A stretch of DNA of 64,000 bases from CAYQTL01 sp964420405 (GCA_964420405.1 CAYQTL010000004.1:1-64000); one strand, 5' to 3'; shown: positions 49,522 to 59,303, counted from the stretch's first letter. Notes: generated by a model from the sequence alone, not told the origin. Numbers and translations: made by a program.

Positions 49522-51108
49522 TCAGCCCGTCGCCGCACCCGGCGCCGCCACCGGGTGGGGATCCACCATCCGCTCGCCTTCGAACGCCAGGTCCTGCCGC
49601 CAGCACGCGTACGGCGACGGGAAATCGCTGCGGTAGTGGGCACCGCGGGACTCGGTCCTGGCGGTCGCGGCCCGCGCCACCAGCTGCGCCACGGTGAGCA
49701 TTGACGCCAGCTCCCCGGCGCCGCCGGCGGTGATCCCGTCGAGCTCGTCGAGCGCCCGCCGCAGGCCGCCGGCGTGACGGGCCAGGCCGACGTGGCGCCA
49801 CATCAGGTCGCGCACCGCGGCCGCCGACGCCGTCGACGACGGGTCCGCCCCGAGCCACGGCGAGGGTGCCACCACCGTCGCGCCGGGCGGCATGCCGACC
49901 GCGGTCGGTCGCACCGTGCGCAGGGCGCGTCCCACCGCGGCGCCGTACACCGCCGCCTCGAGCAACGAGTTCGACGCGAGCCGGTTGGCGCCGTGCAGCC
50001 CGGTGAACGCCACCTCGCCGCACGCCCACAGGCACGGGACGCTGGTGCGCCCCTCGGCGTCCACGACCACCCCGCCCATGTGGTAGTGGGCGGCCGGGGA
50101 CACCGGCACCGGCTGCCGCATCGGGTCGAGGCCGCGCTCGCGGCACAGCCCGACCACCGTCGGGAACCGCTCCTCGAGGCGATCGCCGAGCGAGGTCGCG
50201 TCGAGGAACACCTCGCGCCCGTCCTCCCGCCGCCGCCAGATCGCCCGAGCCACCACGTCACGGGGCGCCAGCTCCGCGAGGGGGTGGACGGCCGCCATGA
50301 ACCGGTCGCCGCGGTCGTCGACCAGCACCGCGCCCTCGCCCCGCAGCGCCTCGGTCAGCAGGGGCAGCCGGTCCTCCCCGGCCGCCAGGGCGGTGGGATG
50401 GAACTGCACCATCTCGAGCCCGGCGAGCCGGGCGCCGGCACGGGCCGCCATGGCGAGGCCGTCACCGGTGGCCTCAGGAGGGTTGGTCGTCATCCGGTAC
50501 AGCGCGCCGATGCCGCCGGTCGCGAGCACCACGTCACGGGCGGTGACCAGCTCCAGCCGGCCGTCGGCGTCGGCCACGAGCAGCCCGCAGACGCGCCCGC
50601 CGGCGACCGCCAGCTCGAGCGCGAGACGACGCTCCGCGATCTCCACCCGCGGCGCCCGCCGGACCGCCTCCGCGAGCGCCCTGACGAGCTCCGCCCCGGT
50701 CGCGTCGCCGGCGGCGTGGGCGACCCGCCGTCGCCGGTGGGCGCCCTCGCGGCCGAGGGCCAGCCGGCCGTCGGCGTCGCGGTCGAGCCGGGCCCCGAGC
50801 CGCATCAGCGCCTCGAGCCTCTCCGGACCCTCCCTCGTCACGCGGTCCACCACCTCCGGGTCGCACAGGCCCGCGCCGGCGACGAGGGTGTCCTCGGCGT
50901 GGAGCCGCGGCTCGTCGTCGGCGCCGACCGCGGCGGCGATCCCCCCCTGGGCGTAGACCGACGACCCGCCCGCCGCGAACCCGGTCTTCGTCACCAGCAG
51001 CACCGACCGGCCGACCGCCTCGAGCGCGGCGGTCATGCCGGCGAGCCCGCCGCCCACCACCACCACGTCGGCGTCGCGCCGCGGGACGTCCTCCCACCGG
51101 ATCCTCAT
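49522..51108 (-). CDS. nadB: L-aspartate oxidase
   Basis: NadB oxidises L-aspartate to iminoaspartate with FAD. The 528-residue protein has the FAD-binding VVVVGGGLAGMTAALEA near residue 16, SSVYAQGGIAAAVG, RMTTNPPEATGDGLAMAARA, FHPTAL, the active-site HYHMGGVVVDAEGRTSVPCL and ANRLASNSLLEAAVYG. The Glu/His/Arg pattern fits aspartate oxidase rather than succinate dehydrogenase, and operon context agrees. The ATG overlaps the nadA stop in ATGA. Confidence 0.96.
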   Translation of the reverse strand: MRIRWEDVPRRDADVVVVGGGLAGMTAALEAVGRSVLLVTKTGFAAGGSSVYAQGGIAAAVGADDEPRLHAEDTLVAGAGLCDPEVVDRVTREGPERLEALMRLGARLDRDADGRLALGREGAHRRRRVAHAAGDATGAELVRALAEAVRRAPRVEIAERRLALELAVAGGRVCGLLVADADGRLELVTARDVVLATGGIGALYRMTTNPPEATGDGLAMAARAGARLAGLEMVQFHPTALAAGEDRLPLLTEALRGEGAVLVDDRGDRFMAAVHPLAELAPRDVVARAIWRRREDGREVFLDATSLGDRLEERFPTVVGLCRERGLDPMRQPVPVSPAAHYHMGGVVVDAEGRTSVPCLWACGEVAFTGLHGANRLASNSLLEAAVYGAAVGRALRTVRPTAVGMPPGATVVAPSPWLGADPSSTASAAAVRDLMWRHVGLARHAGGLRRALDELDGITAGGAGELASMLTVAQLVARAATARTESRGAHYRSDFPSPYACWRQDLAFEGERMVDPHPVAAPGAATG

Positions 51109-52127
51109 CCCCGACTCCCGCGGCCGACCTCGAGCATCCGCTCCACCGATCGGCGGGCGCGAACCGCCACGTCGGCCGGCACCGTGACCTCGAACCGGTT
51201 CTGCTCGAGCGAGGCGACGATCTTCTCGAGCGTGATCCTCTTCATGTGCGGGCACAGGTTGCACGGCCGCACGAACTCGATCTGGGGAAACTCCGCGGCG
51301 ACGTTGTCGGACATGGAGCACTCGGTGACCATCAGCACCCGCTCGGGACGGTGCTCGCCCACCCAGCGGATCATGCCCGACGTCGAGCCGACCATGTCGG
51401 CTTCCCGGAGCACCGGCAGGTCACACTCGGGGTGCGCGATCACCTTCACGTCCGGGTGCTGGGCGCGCATGGTGCGGATCTCGTCGGCGGTGAACTTCTC
51501 GTGGACCTCGCAGTGGCCGTCCCACAGGATCACGTCGACATCGGTGTTCGCCGCCACCCACTTTCCGAGGTACTCGTCGGGGAGGAAGATCACGCGCCGC
51601 GAGCCGAGTGACTCCACCACCTCGACCGCGTTGGCGGAGGTGCAGCAGATGTCGACCTCCGCCTTCACCTCGGCCGACGTGTTGACGTATGTCACCACCG
51701 GCACTCCCGGGTACCGCTCGCGCAGCGTCCGCACGTCGGCGGCGGTGATCGAGTCGGCCAGCGAGCAGCCCGCCTCCAGGTCCGGGATCAGCACCGTCCG
51801 CTCCGGGTTGAGGATCTTGGCGGTCTCCGCCATGAAGTGGACGCCGCACAGCACGATCACGTCGGCGTCGGCCTCGGCGGCCCGCCGAGCCAGCGCCAGC
51901 GAGTCGCCCGTGATGTCTGCGACGCCGTGGAAGATCTCCGGCGTCTGGTAGTTGTGGGCCAGGATGACGGCGTTGCGCTGCCGCTTCAGCCGGTCGACCG
52001 CCGCGATCAGCGGTGCATGGACCGCCCACTCCACCTCCGGGATCAGGTGCCGGACCTTGTCGTATCGGCCTGCGGTCTCCTCCAAGGCCCGCCGGAGCGG
52101 GACCTGCTCTGCGGTCGCGAGCTGCAT
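51105..52127 (-). CDS. nadA: Quinolinate synthase A (4Fe-4S)
   Basis: NadA condenses iminoaspartate with dihydroxyacetone phosphate to quinolinate. The 340-residue protein has AVILAHNYQTPEIFHGVADI, GVHFMAETAKILNPERTVL, PDLEAGCSLADSI, VVTYVNTSAEVKAEVDICCTS, HPECDLPVL and PCNLCPHMKRITLEKI. The three cluster-ligand cysteines are in AGCSLAD, ICCTS and PCNLCPHM regions, as in other NadA. GGAGGG precedes ATG 52127. The promoter region carries two palindromes and lies downstream of an NrtR-like gene on the same strand. Confidence 0.96.
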   Translation of the reverse strand: MQLATAEQVPLRRALEETAGRYDKVRHLIPEVEWAVHAPLIAAVDRLKRQRNAVILAHNYQTPEIFHGVADITGDSLALARRAAEADADVIVLCGVHFMAETAKILNPERTVLIPDLEAGCSLADSITAADVRTLRERYPGVPVVTYVNTSAEVKAEVDICCTSANAVEVVESLGSRRVIFLPDEYLGKWVAANTDVDVILWDGHCEVHEKFTADEIRTMRAQHPDVKVIAHPECDLPVLREADMVGSTSGMIRWVGEHRPERVLMVTECSMSDNVAAEFPQIEFVRPCNLCPHMKRITLEKIVASLEQNRFEVTVPADVAVRARRSVERMLEVGRGSRG

Positions 52128-52136
52128 GGACCCTCC

Positions 52137-52228
52137 GTTATACTCAACTTGAGCATTTCTGGTGCCCAAGAAACGGCCGGTCTCGCCGGCCGTTTGTTAT
52201 GCTACCGCTGAGTATAACGGGGTGTCAA
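52137..52228 (-). promoter_or_regulatory. nadABC promoter with two palindromic operator candidates and a leader hairpin
   Basis: On the minus strand TTGACA (52228-52223) is followed after 18 bases by TAGCAT (52204-52199). A palindrome with arms TTATGCT and AGTATAA (52197-52217) covers the -10 and spacer. A second palindrome, ATACTCAA-C-TTGAGCAT (52140-52156), lies just before the nadA Shine-Dalgarno. GTTATACTCA (52137-52146) and TGAGTATAAC (52209-52218) are perfect complements, so the two sites share one half-site. A 10-base stem, AAACGGCCGG/CCGGCCGTTT (52171-52195), lies between. The NrtR-like protein encoded upstream is the natural candidate regulator; that link is inferred. Confidence 0.7.
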
Positions 52229-52275
52229 GCATCCGTGTTCCCGGCACGCCGCTTCCTCTCGCTCGCGCTTCCTTT

Positions 52276-52510
52276 TCGATCCCGTTCCCGTTCCCGATCC
52301 CGTTCCCGATCCCGATGACAGCGTCAGCGTCCCCTCCGGTAGGGCGGCGGTTTGCCCGCCGCCGTACAATGGCGACCGTCCTGCAGACGGCGGGGGATGA
52401 ACCCCCGACCCTACGAAGTGGGGCTGGACCCGGCGGAAGGGATCGAGCCGGGCTGCGGCGGAAGTTGCTGACGCTGACGTTGAATCAGATAACGCCATCG
52501 GGATCGGAGC
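52276..52510. repeat. GTAGGGCGGCGG palindromic family, copy 3, flanked by inverted hexamer runs
   Basis: The core (52338-52415) begins GGTAGGGCGGCGGTTTGCCC and ends ACCCCCGACCCTACG. The left hexamer block (52276-52318) is long; the right one is the single ATCGGGATCGG (52497-52507). Outer-arm sequences GACAGCGTCAGCGTCCCC and GCTGACGCTGACG pair with each other. It separates the nrtR-like gene from the nadA promoter. Confidence 0.85.
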
Positions 52511-52520
52511 GAACGCGCCG

Positions 52521-53555
52521 CTACCGCGGCGCCCCTGGCAGCCCGACGCCGGGCGTCGCGCGCTCGAGCACCACCTCGCGGCGGTAGCGGAACAGCTCGG
52601 CGGGACGGCCTCCGGTACGGTGGTCGAGCCTGCCGGTTCCCTCCACCAACCCCCCCTGCTCCACCAGGCGCCGGAAGTTCTGCTTGTGCAGCCGCACGCC
52701 GGACAGGGCCTCGACCGCCCGCTGCAGCTGCAGCAGCGTGAACGTCTCCGGCAGCAGCTCGAACACCACCGGCCGGTAGCGGATCTTGGCGCGGATCCGG
52801 CCGAGGGCGGTGGCCAGGATCCGGCGGTGGTCGTACGCCATCTCGCGACCGGACGGCCATCCCGCGCCACCGTCGCCGCCTGGACCCGAGCGCATGTGCA
52901 GCCGGTCGCGGATCGCCTCCGACACCAGCCCCAGCTCGTACAGCAGCTCGTACCGCTCCAGCACCCGATCGCCGTCCCACGGTCCGCCGTCGAGCCCGAA
53001 CGCGATCGCGGCCCGCTCCCGACGACCCTCGCGCGTCTCGCCGCTCGACGCACCCTCGATCCACGACCGCAGCGCCGGTGCGATGTGCTCGTCGATCACG
53101 TGCGGCCGGCCGTCCCGCCAGTCCTCCCACGGCAGGAACCGGTAGACCGACCGCCACCGCACCGGCAGGCCGCTCTCCGGAGGGCTCTCGCGGACCAGCG
53201 CCAGGTACGCCGCCGACACCACGCGCGGGCCGCCCTCCAGCTCCCGCGGGTCCCGGAACCGGTCGCCGAAGGTGTACAGCTGCTCGACGTAGCCGAGCTC
53301 GAGGCCGGCCCAGGTCCGCACCCACCGCCGGACCGCCAGCTCGAGCGTCCGGTCGGCGGACGGGTCGAGCGGCCCCGTCGGGAGCGCCTCGAGCAGCCGC
53401 CGCTCCTCACCCGGCTCGGGACGCGCCCCGCCCTCGATCGGCGCGTCCTCGGGCTGCGACACCGTCAGCACCCGCGGCTGCTCGTCAGTCAGGGCCACCA
53501 TCACCGCGTTGAGCCCGACCACGATCGACGAGGGGCTGTCGGCCATCGGCCTCAT
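52521..53555 (-). CDS. nrtR: NrtR-type Nudix/winged-helix regulator of NAD metabolism
   Basis: The 344-residue protein has an N-terminal Nudix-like domain (IVVGLNAVMVALTDEQPRVL, then RRWVRTWAGLELGYVEQLYT) in which the catalytic Nudix box is not intact. The C-terminal winged helix (LPETFTLLQLQRAVEALSG, KQNFRRLVEQGGLVEGTG, GGRPAELFRYRREVV) is that of NrtR. NrtR proteins repress NAD synthesis genes and are released by ADP-ribose or related nucleotides. nadABC lies directly downstream with palindromes at its promoter. A middle segment of about 110 residues is longer than in classic NrtR (about 220-250 total). An ATG nine bases downstream is an alternative start. Confidence 0.82.
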   Translation of the reverse strand: MRPMADSPSSIVVGLNAVMVALTDEQPRVLTVSQPEDAPIEGGARPEPGEERRLLEALPTGPLDPSADRTLELAVRRWVRTWAGLELGYVEQLYTFGDRFRDPRELEGGPRVVSAAYLALVRESPPESGLPVRWRSVYRFLPWEDWRDGRPHVIDEHIAPALRSWIEGASSGETREGRRERAAIAFGLDGGPWDGDRVLERYELLYELGLVSEAIRDRLHMRSGPGGDGGAGWPSGREMAYDHRRILATALGRIRAKIRYRPVVFELLPETFTLLQLQRAVEALSGVRLHKQNFRRLVEQGGLVEGTGRLDHRTGGRPAELFRYRREVVLERATPGVGLPGAPR

Positions 53556-53623
53556 CGTGGCGGGGGAGGCGGGCGGGGTCAAGCGCCCCGGCGACCGCCT
53601 CGGCACCGTCATCCCGAGCGCAG

Positions 53624-53700
53624 ACCCCGTAGCACCAGCTTCCAGCTGGCAGGCTTCGCATGCCGTCACCGGCTCCCGCAGATCGGCGCACCGGGCTCGG
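53624..53700. repeat. CCGTAGCGCC-bounded repeat, left half only
   Basis: It starts ACCCCGTAGCACCAGCTTCC, folds as GCTTCCAGCTGGC, and continues CAGGCTTCGCATGCCG and GGCTCCCGCAGATCGGCGCACC, matching the left arms of the 6 kb copies. No right arm is present. It lies in the divergent spacer between nrtR and the ADP-ribosylglycohydrolase gene. Confidence 0.7.
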
Positions 53701-53768
53701 ATGCGTCGACGGCACGGGACGACGGCCCCACTCCCCTCTCCCCGCTACACTTCCGGCTGGAGGCCACC

Positions 53769-54545
53769 ATGCTCGGAGCGATCGCGGGAGACGTGTTCGG
53801 GGCCGCGTACGAGGGGTCGCCGACACAGCGGGCCGACGTCGACCTGTTCGAGCGGCCGCGGTTCTTCACCGACGACACGGTGCTCACGGTGGCGACGGCC
53901 GACGCCCTGCTCGGGGACGGCGACTACGCGGCGGCGTATCGGCGTTGGGGGCGCCGCCACCCCCGGCGCGGGTACGGCGGCAGCTTCCGCCGATGGCTTC
54001 ACGTCGATGACGCCGGTCCCTACCGCAGCTTCGGCAACGGCTCCGCCATGCGGGTGTCGCCGGTCGGCTGGGCGCTGAGCACCGTCGACGAGGTCCTGGC
54101 TGAGGCGACCCGCTCGGCGGCCGTGACCCACGACCACCCCGAGGGGATCACGGGCGCGCAGGCCGCGGCGCTCGCGGTGCTCCTCGCCCGACAGGGCGCC
54201 GGTCCGACCACGATCCGCAACGAGATCGCCGGCCGGTTCGGCTACGACATGGACCGCTCGGTGGCGTCGATCCGTCCCGACTATCACTTCGACGTCACCT
54301 GCCGGGGCTCGGTGCCGGAGGCGTTGATCGCGTTCCTCGAGGCGGAGGGCGTCGAGGACGCGATCCGCCTGGCGATCTCGCTCGGCGGCGACGCCGACAC
54401 CCAGGCCGCGATCGCGGGTGCGGCCGCCGAGGCCCGCTTCGGAGGCCTGCCCGCGGCGTTGGAGGACGAGGTCCGGCGGGTGGTGGACGCGGCCCTGCTC
54501 GAGATCGCCGACCGGTTCCGGTCCAGGTTCCCAGTCGGCGGCTGA
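53769..54545 (+). CDS. ADP-ribosylglycohydrolase family protein
   Basis: A 258-residue member of the DraG/ADP-ribosylglycohydrolase fold, which removes ADP-ribose from proteins or nucleic acids using a dinuclear Mg/Mn site. The metal motifs are complete: MLGAIAGDVFGAAYEG, FFTDDTVLTVATADAL, FGNGSAMRVSPVGW and SLGGDADTQAAIAGAAAEA. GGAGG lies six bases before the ATG, and TACACT upstream may be the -10. It diverges from nrtR. Because NrtR effectors include ADP-ribose, an enzyme that frees ADP-ribose beside this regulator is a suggestive pairing, though unproven. Substrate (protein, DNA or small molecule) is not evident. Confidence 0.9.
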   Translation: MLGAIAGDVFGAAYEGSPTQRADVDLFERPRFFTDDTVLTVATADALLGDGDYAAAYRRWGRRHPRRGYGGSFRRWLHVDDAGPYRSFGNGSAMRVSPVGWALSTVDEVLAEATRSAAVTHDHPEGITGAQAAALAVLLARQGAGPTTIRNEIAGRFGYDMDRSVASIRPDYHFDVTCRGSVPEALIAFLEAEGVEDAIRLAISLGGDADTQAAIAGAAAEARFGGLPAALEDEVRRVVDAALLEIADRFRSRFPVGG

Positions 54546-54552
54546 GCGCGCC

Positions 54553-55176
54553 TCAGGATTCCTCGATCAGCGACGCGAGCCGCTCGGCCGCGACCGACGG
54601 GTTGAACACCCCGCAGACGCACGGCCGCCCGATCCGGGCGACCCCGGCCGCGAGGTCCATCCGGCCGTCGCGCACGGCCTGGACGGTGTCGCTGACGAGC
54701 GACGGCGCGACGGCGCCGTGGCCGCACATGGCGGTGATATCCAGCACGCCGGCGTCCGGGAGCCTGTCAGTCCTGCCCCACACGCCGAGGGACATCGCCA
54801 CGGTGTGGGGCTCGAGGCCGACCTTGCGGCAGCAGCGGTCGGCCCGGTCGAGCTCGCCGGTGACGACGACCGAAAGGCCCAGGTCCGCGGTTCGCAGCGC
54901 GGAGAGCAGCTCGCGGACGGATGCCTCGCGGTCGAACACGGCGTGGACGATCGACGCCTCGTCGACTCCGGCCAGCAGGTCCTCGAACGGCAGCACCATC
55001 GCCGGCCCGGTCCGCATGTCGCCGAGGTTGACCGGACGGTACCGACGGGCCAGCTCCAGGAAACGCCGCAACCGGGGCACGGCGCCGCGACGGGCCGGGC
55101 CTCTGGCCGCCATCGCGAGCACGACCCAGTCCTCGGCGCGACCGGCGGCGCCCCGGCGGTGCAGGGTGTGGGTCAC
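54553..55176 (-). CDS. Unknown Cys-containing protein of the adenylation/ferredoxin operon
   Basis: A 207-residue protein I do not recognise. There is no signal peptide or membrane segment. It has a middle region of alternating strands and helices (GPAMVLPFEDLLAGVDEA, DLGLSVVVTGELDRA), then RADRCCRKVG, DITAMCGHGAVAPSLVSD and RIGRPCVCGVFNPSVAAERL. The Cys-rich motifs in the second half (CC, MCGHG, CVCGVFNP) suggest a metal or Fe-S site. The GTG start overlaps the stop of the ferredoxin-domain gene in GTGA. It presumably works with that gene and the adenylation-carrier gene. It could be a redox partner or an enzyme on a carrier-bound substrate, but no function is claimed. Confidence 0.75.
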   Translation of the reverse strand: MTHTLHRRGAAGRAEDWVVLAMAARGPARRGAVPRLRRFLELARRYRPVNLGDMRTGPAMVLPFEDLLAGVDEASIVHAVFDREASVRELLSALRTADLGLSVVVTGELDRADRCCRKVGLEPHTVAMSLGVWGRTDRLPDAGVLDITAMCGHGAVAPSLVSDTVQAVRDGRMDLAAGVARIGRPCVCGVFNPSVAAERLASLIEES

Positions 55177-55910
55177 GCCTCCATCCTCCCGGGTGGCGGC
55201 GGCAGCCGCCCGAGCCCGACGTTGGTCTTGCCGCGCGGCGAGACGTCGAGCCCGTGCCCCGCCGCCCAGGCGGTCGCCGCGCGCTCCCCCTCCCCGGCGA
55301 CCATCACGCTCACCCCCACCGACGCCACCGTATCGAGGCCCGCAACCGACGCCCGGACGGCGTCGAGCACGCCGGTGAGCCGCTCCTCGGCGACCACCAT
55401 CTCGACCAGCGCCGACATGACACGCTCGTCGCGGACCTCGGGAGGCAGCGAGCCCTGTGACGGGTCCACCATCAGCCGGGTGAGGGGGTTGGCGGGTTCG
55501 AAACGCACCCCGAGGGCCGCACACGCCACCGCCACCCGCTCGACGTCGGCGAGGCTCGCCGAGATCCCGGGCCGGCCGAGCTCCACCGCCACCCCGACCT
55601 GGCCGGGCCGCAGCCGCCCGGTGACCTCGTTGGTCTTCATCTCCTCGGTGCCCCGCCCCGGCACCCCGGTCCCGTCGTGGACCGGCAGCGGGTCGCTGAA
55701 CAGTCGGCGCAGGGACCGCGGCCACACCAGCTCGTCGGCCTCGATCGCGTCTGTCGGGCAGACGCCGGCGCGCAGGCAGACGCCACACTCGACGCACGGG
55801 TCGGGATCGATCCGCGACGGCCTGCCGCCGTCGCCGGCCATGATCGCCACCACCGGACAGGTCGGCACGCACTCCGCACACGCGGTGCAGCGGGCCGGGT
55901 CAATCCGCAT
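55173..55910 (-). CDS. Two-cluster ferredoxin fused to an unknown C-terminal domain
   Basis: A 245-residue cytosolic protein. Residues 1-60 are a bacterial-type ferredoxin: CTACAECVPTCP (Cys 8, 11, 14 and 18) and CVECGVCLRAGVCP (Cys 39, 42, 45 and 51) would bind two 4Fe-4S clusters. The remaining 185 residues are a domain I cannot name, with GRGTEEMKTNEVTGRLRPGQ, VGVAVELGRPGISASLADVE and a C-terminal SPRGKTNVGLGR. It overlaps the carrier-protein gene upstream by 11 bases and the unknown gene downstream by 4, so all three are tightly coupled. Electron transfer to a carrier-bound amino or aryl acid is a reasonable but untested idea. Confidence 0.8.
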   Translation of the reverse strand: MRIDPARCTACAECVPTCPVVAIMAGDGGRPSRIDPDPCVECGVCLRAGVCPTDAIEADELVWPRSLRRLFSDPLPVHDGTGVPGRGTEEMKTNEVTGRLRPGQVGVAVELGRPGISASLADVERVAVACAALGVRFEPANPLTRLMVDPSQGSLPPEVRDERVMSALVEMVVAEERLTGVLDAVRASVAGLDTVASVGVSVMVAGEGERAATAWAAGHGLDVSPRGKTNVGLGRLPPPPGRMEA

Positions 55911-57762
55911 CCACCCTCCCCCGGCGGGCCTGTTCGACGACCTCGGCCATCGCCGCCGGCGTCGGCGCGGCCAGGAGCTGCCCGGCGTCGACCTCCACTC
56001 CGAGCCGGTCGGCGACCCGGGACACGATCCGCAGCGCGACGAGCGAGTCGCCCCCGAGGTCGAGGAAGCGGGCCTCACGGCCGATCCCGGGCCGGCCGAG
56101 CACCTCGCTCCAGATCGCGCACACCGCCCGCTCGAGAGACGTGCGGCCGCTTCCTCCGGCGGGCGCGCCCACCACCTCCTCCTCCGGCGCCGGCAGGGCG
56201 CGGCGGTCGACCTTGCCGCTCGGGGTCCGCGGCAGCTCGCCGACGACGCGGAGCACGGCGGGCACGAGGTGGTCCGGCAGGCGCGACCGGAGCCGGTCGA
56301 GCAGCTCTGCGGGTGAGGACTCCGGGCCACCGGTGACCACGTATCCCACCAACCGGTCGCCACCGCCCGGGGCTGGGAATCCCCTCACGGCCGCCGCGGT
56401 CACGCCTGCGAGTGAGCCCAGGACGGCCTCGACCTCGGCCGCGTGGACGCGATGGCCGCGGACCTTGTACTGGTGGTCGGTCCGCCCGAGGTGGGTGAGG
56501 CAGCCGTCCCGGTCCGCCATCAGGATGTCGCCGGTCCGGTACGCGCGCCTGCCGTCGGGCCGGGACACACCGCCGACCGCGGGCGACAGCGACGGCGTCG
56601 CCACCTCGACCTCGCCCGGCTCCCCGGGCGGCACCTCGGCGCCGTCGGCGCCGAGCAGCCGCAGCTCGCACCCCTCCAGCGTCCAGCCGACGGGGACCGC
56701 GTCGCCGTCCAGCTCCGTGTCGCGACCCACGAGGTACCAGGCGAACGTCAGAGCCTCGCTCGTCCCGAGGCCGTTGAGCAGCACCGCCTCGTCGCGGCAG
56801 CAGGTGCCTAGCGTCGCCACGTCCGCGGCGACCACCGGCTCGCCGGCGAGGTACACCACCCGCAGCCCCCGGAGAGCGTCCGACGCCGCCGCCGACCGCC
56901 CGAGCGCCCGGAACACCGTCGGCACCGACCGGTACACCGTCACGCCCGCGTCGCGGATGAACCCGGCGAGACCCTCGAGGCTCCCCTTCCGGAGGTCGTA
57001 CGGGCACAGGCGGGCACCGTTGAGGATCGCACCCCAGATGGTCCGCACCGAGTCGGCGAAGGTCGGCGACGACACCAGCAGCAGTCGGTCGTCGCCGCAC
57101 AGACCGACGCCGTGGGAGTACCGGACGATCTCGTGCAGGATCGTGCGGTGGGTGTGGACCACCCGCTTCGGGCGCCCGGTGGAGCCCGAGGTGTACACCA
57201 CGACCGCCGGGTCGTCCGGGCGGGGGGCAGCCGCGGGCGCGCACGCGCTCCGTTCGCTCCGGGTCTCGCCGACCACGTGCACCGTCGCACCGGCCGACAG
57301 CCGCGAGGCGACGTCGGCGGACGCCCGGGTCGCCACCACCTCGTCGAGCTCCTCCGCCGCGGCGATCCAGGCGAGACGCTCGGGCGGGTACCTCGGGTCG
57401 AGCGGAACCACCGGTCGCCCGGCCATCAGACAGCCCAGCAGCGCGGGGACGAGCTCCTCGCCCAGACCCACCGCGACGCCCACCGCGCCGTGGCCGGACG
57501 TGAGCCCCGCGGCGAGCTCCGCCGCCATGTCGGAGACCTCGCCGTAGGTCAGCCGACCGCCGCCGCCCGCGACCGCCGGGCGGTGCGGGGCCTCCGCGAC
57601 CCGGGCGCGGAACAGCGCCACCAGCGACGAGTCGACGTCGGCTGTCCTGATCGCCGGCCCGGCGCCCGACGGGTGGCGACACCGGACCGCCAGCTCGCGC
57701 TGGTGGCGGTGGCGGTCTGTCTCCGCAGCGACGAGGGGAGCACTGTGGGTGGAGCCGGTCAT
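55900..57762 (-). CDS. NRPS-like adenylation domain plus peptidyl carrier protein
   Basis: A 620-residue A-PCP didomain protein. Adenylation motifs: YTSGSTGRPKRVVHTH, NGLGTSEALTFAW, YRTGDI, GRTDHQYKVRGHRVHAAEVEA (split over A7-A8) and PRTPSGKVDRRAL with the A10 Lys. The carrier domain has FLDLGGDSLVALRI, whose Ser near residue 571 would take phosphopantetheine. There is no condensation, reductase or thioesterase domain, so the loaded acid must be used in trans. The first 45 residues are poorly conserved. Downstream genes encode a ferredoxin-domain protein and an unknown Cys protein. The substrate-specificity residues could not be assigned without alignment. Confidence 0.88.
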   Translation of the reverse strand: MTGSTHSAPLVAAETDRHRHQRELAVRCRHPSGAGPAIRTADVDSSLVALFRARVAEAPHRPAVAGGGGRLTYGEVSDMAAELAAGLTSGHGAVGVAVGLGEELVPALLGCLMAGRPVVPLDPRYPPERLAWIAAAEELDEVVATRASADVASRLSAGATVHVVGETRSERSACAPAAAPRPDDPAVVVYTSGSTGRPKRVVHTHRTILHEIVRYSHGVGLCGDDRLLLVSSPTFADSVRTIWGAILNGARLCPYDLRKGSLEGLAGFIRDAGVTVYRSVPTVFRALGRSAAASDALRGLRVVYLAGEPVVAADVATLGTCCRDEAVLLNGLGTSEALTFAWYLVGRDTELDGDAVPVGWTLEGCELRLLGADGAEVPPGEPGEVEVATPSLSPAVGGVSRPDGRRAYRTGDILMADRDGCLTHLGRTDHQYKVRGHRVHAAEVEAVLGSLAGVTAAAVRGFPAPGGGDRLVGYVVTGGPESSPAELLDRLRSRLPDHLVPAVLRVVGELPRTPSGKVDRRALPAPEEEVVGAPAGGSGRTSLERAVCAIWSEVLGRPGIGREARFLDLGGDSLVALRIVSRVADRLGVEVDAGQLLAAPTPAAMAEVVEQARRGRVDAD

Positions 57763-57837
57763 GGCCGCTCGACGGAGGATACCCCGGCCGGCCCACACGG
57801 TCGAGAAGGGGCCGCCGATCGTGCGAGAATGCGACCC

Positions 57838-59169
<1,332 letters not shown>

Positions 59170-59184
59170 GCCCTGGACGGGACG

Positions 59185-59223
59185 GTTCCGATCCCGGTCC
59201 TGTCCCGATCCCGATCCCGATGC
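59185..59223. repeat. GATCCC hexamer run
   Basis: TTCCGATCCCGGTCCTGTCC followed by CGATCCCGATCCCGATG, starting 16 bases after the MFS stop. The remaining 80 bases before the next gene show only its -10-like TACGCT (59291-59296). Confidence 0.85.
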
Positions 59224-59303
59224 CGCCGGTCCGCCCACTGCGCCGAGCCCGAAGGAGTCCGAGCGGAGGCTCACCCCCACCCGAAGCTGCTACGCTGACA
59301 CGG

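Noticed and set aside
49522..51108. Succinate dehydrogenase or fumarate reductase flavoprotein
   Set aside because: Motifs fit aspartate oxidase and the gene lies between nadA and nadC.
52521..53555. Catalytic Nudix hydrolase
   Set aside because: The Nudix box is not intact and a winged-helix NrtR C-terminus is present, so a regulator is more likely.
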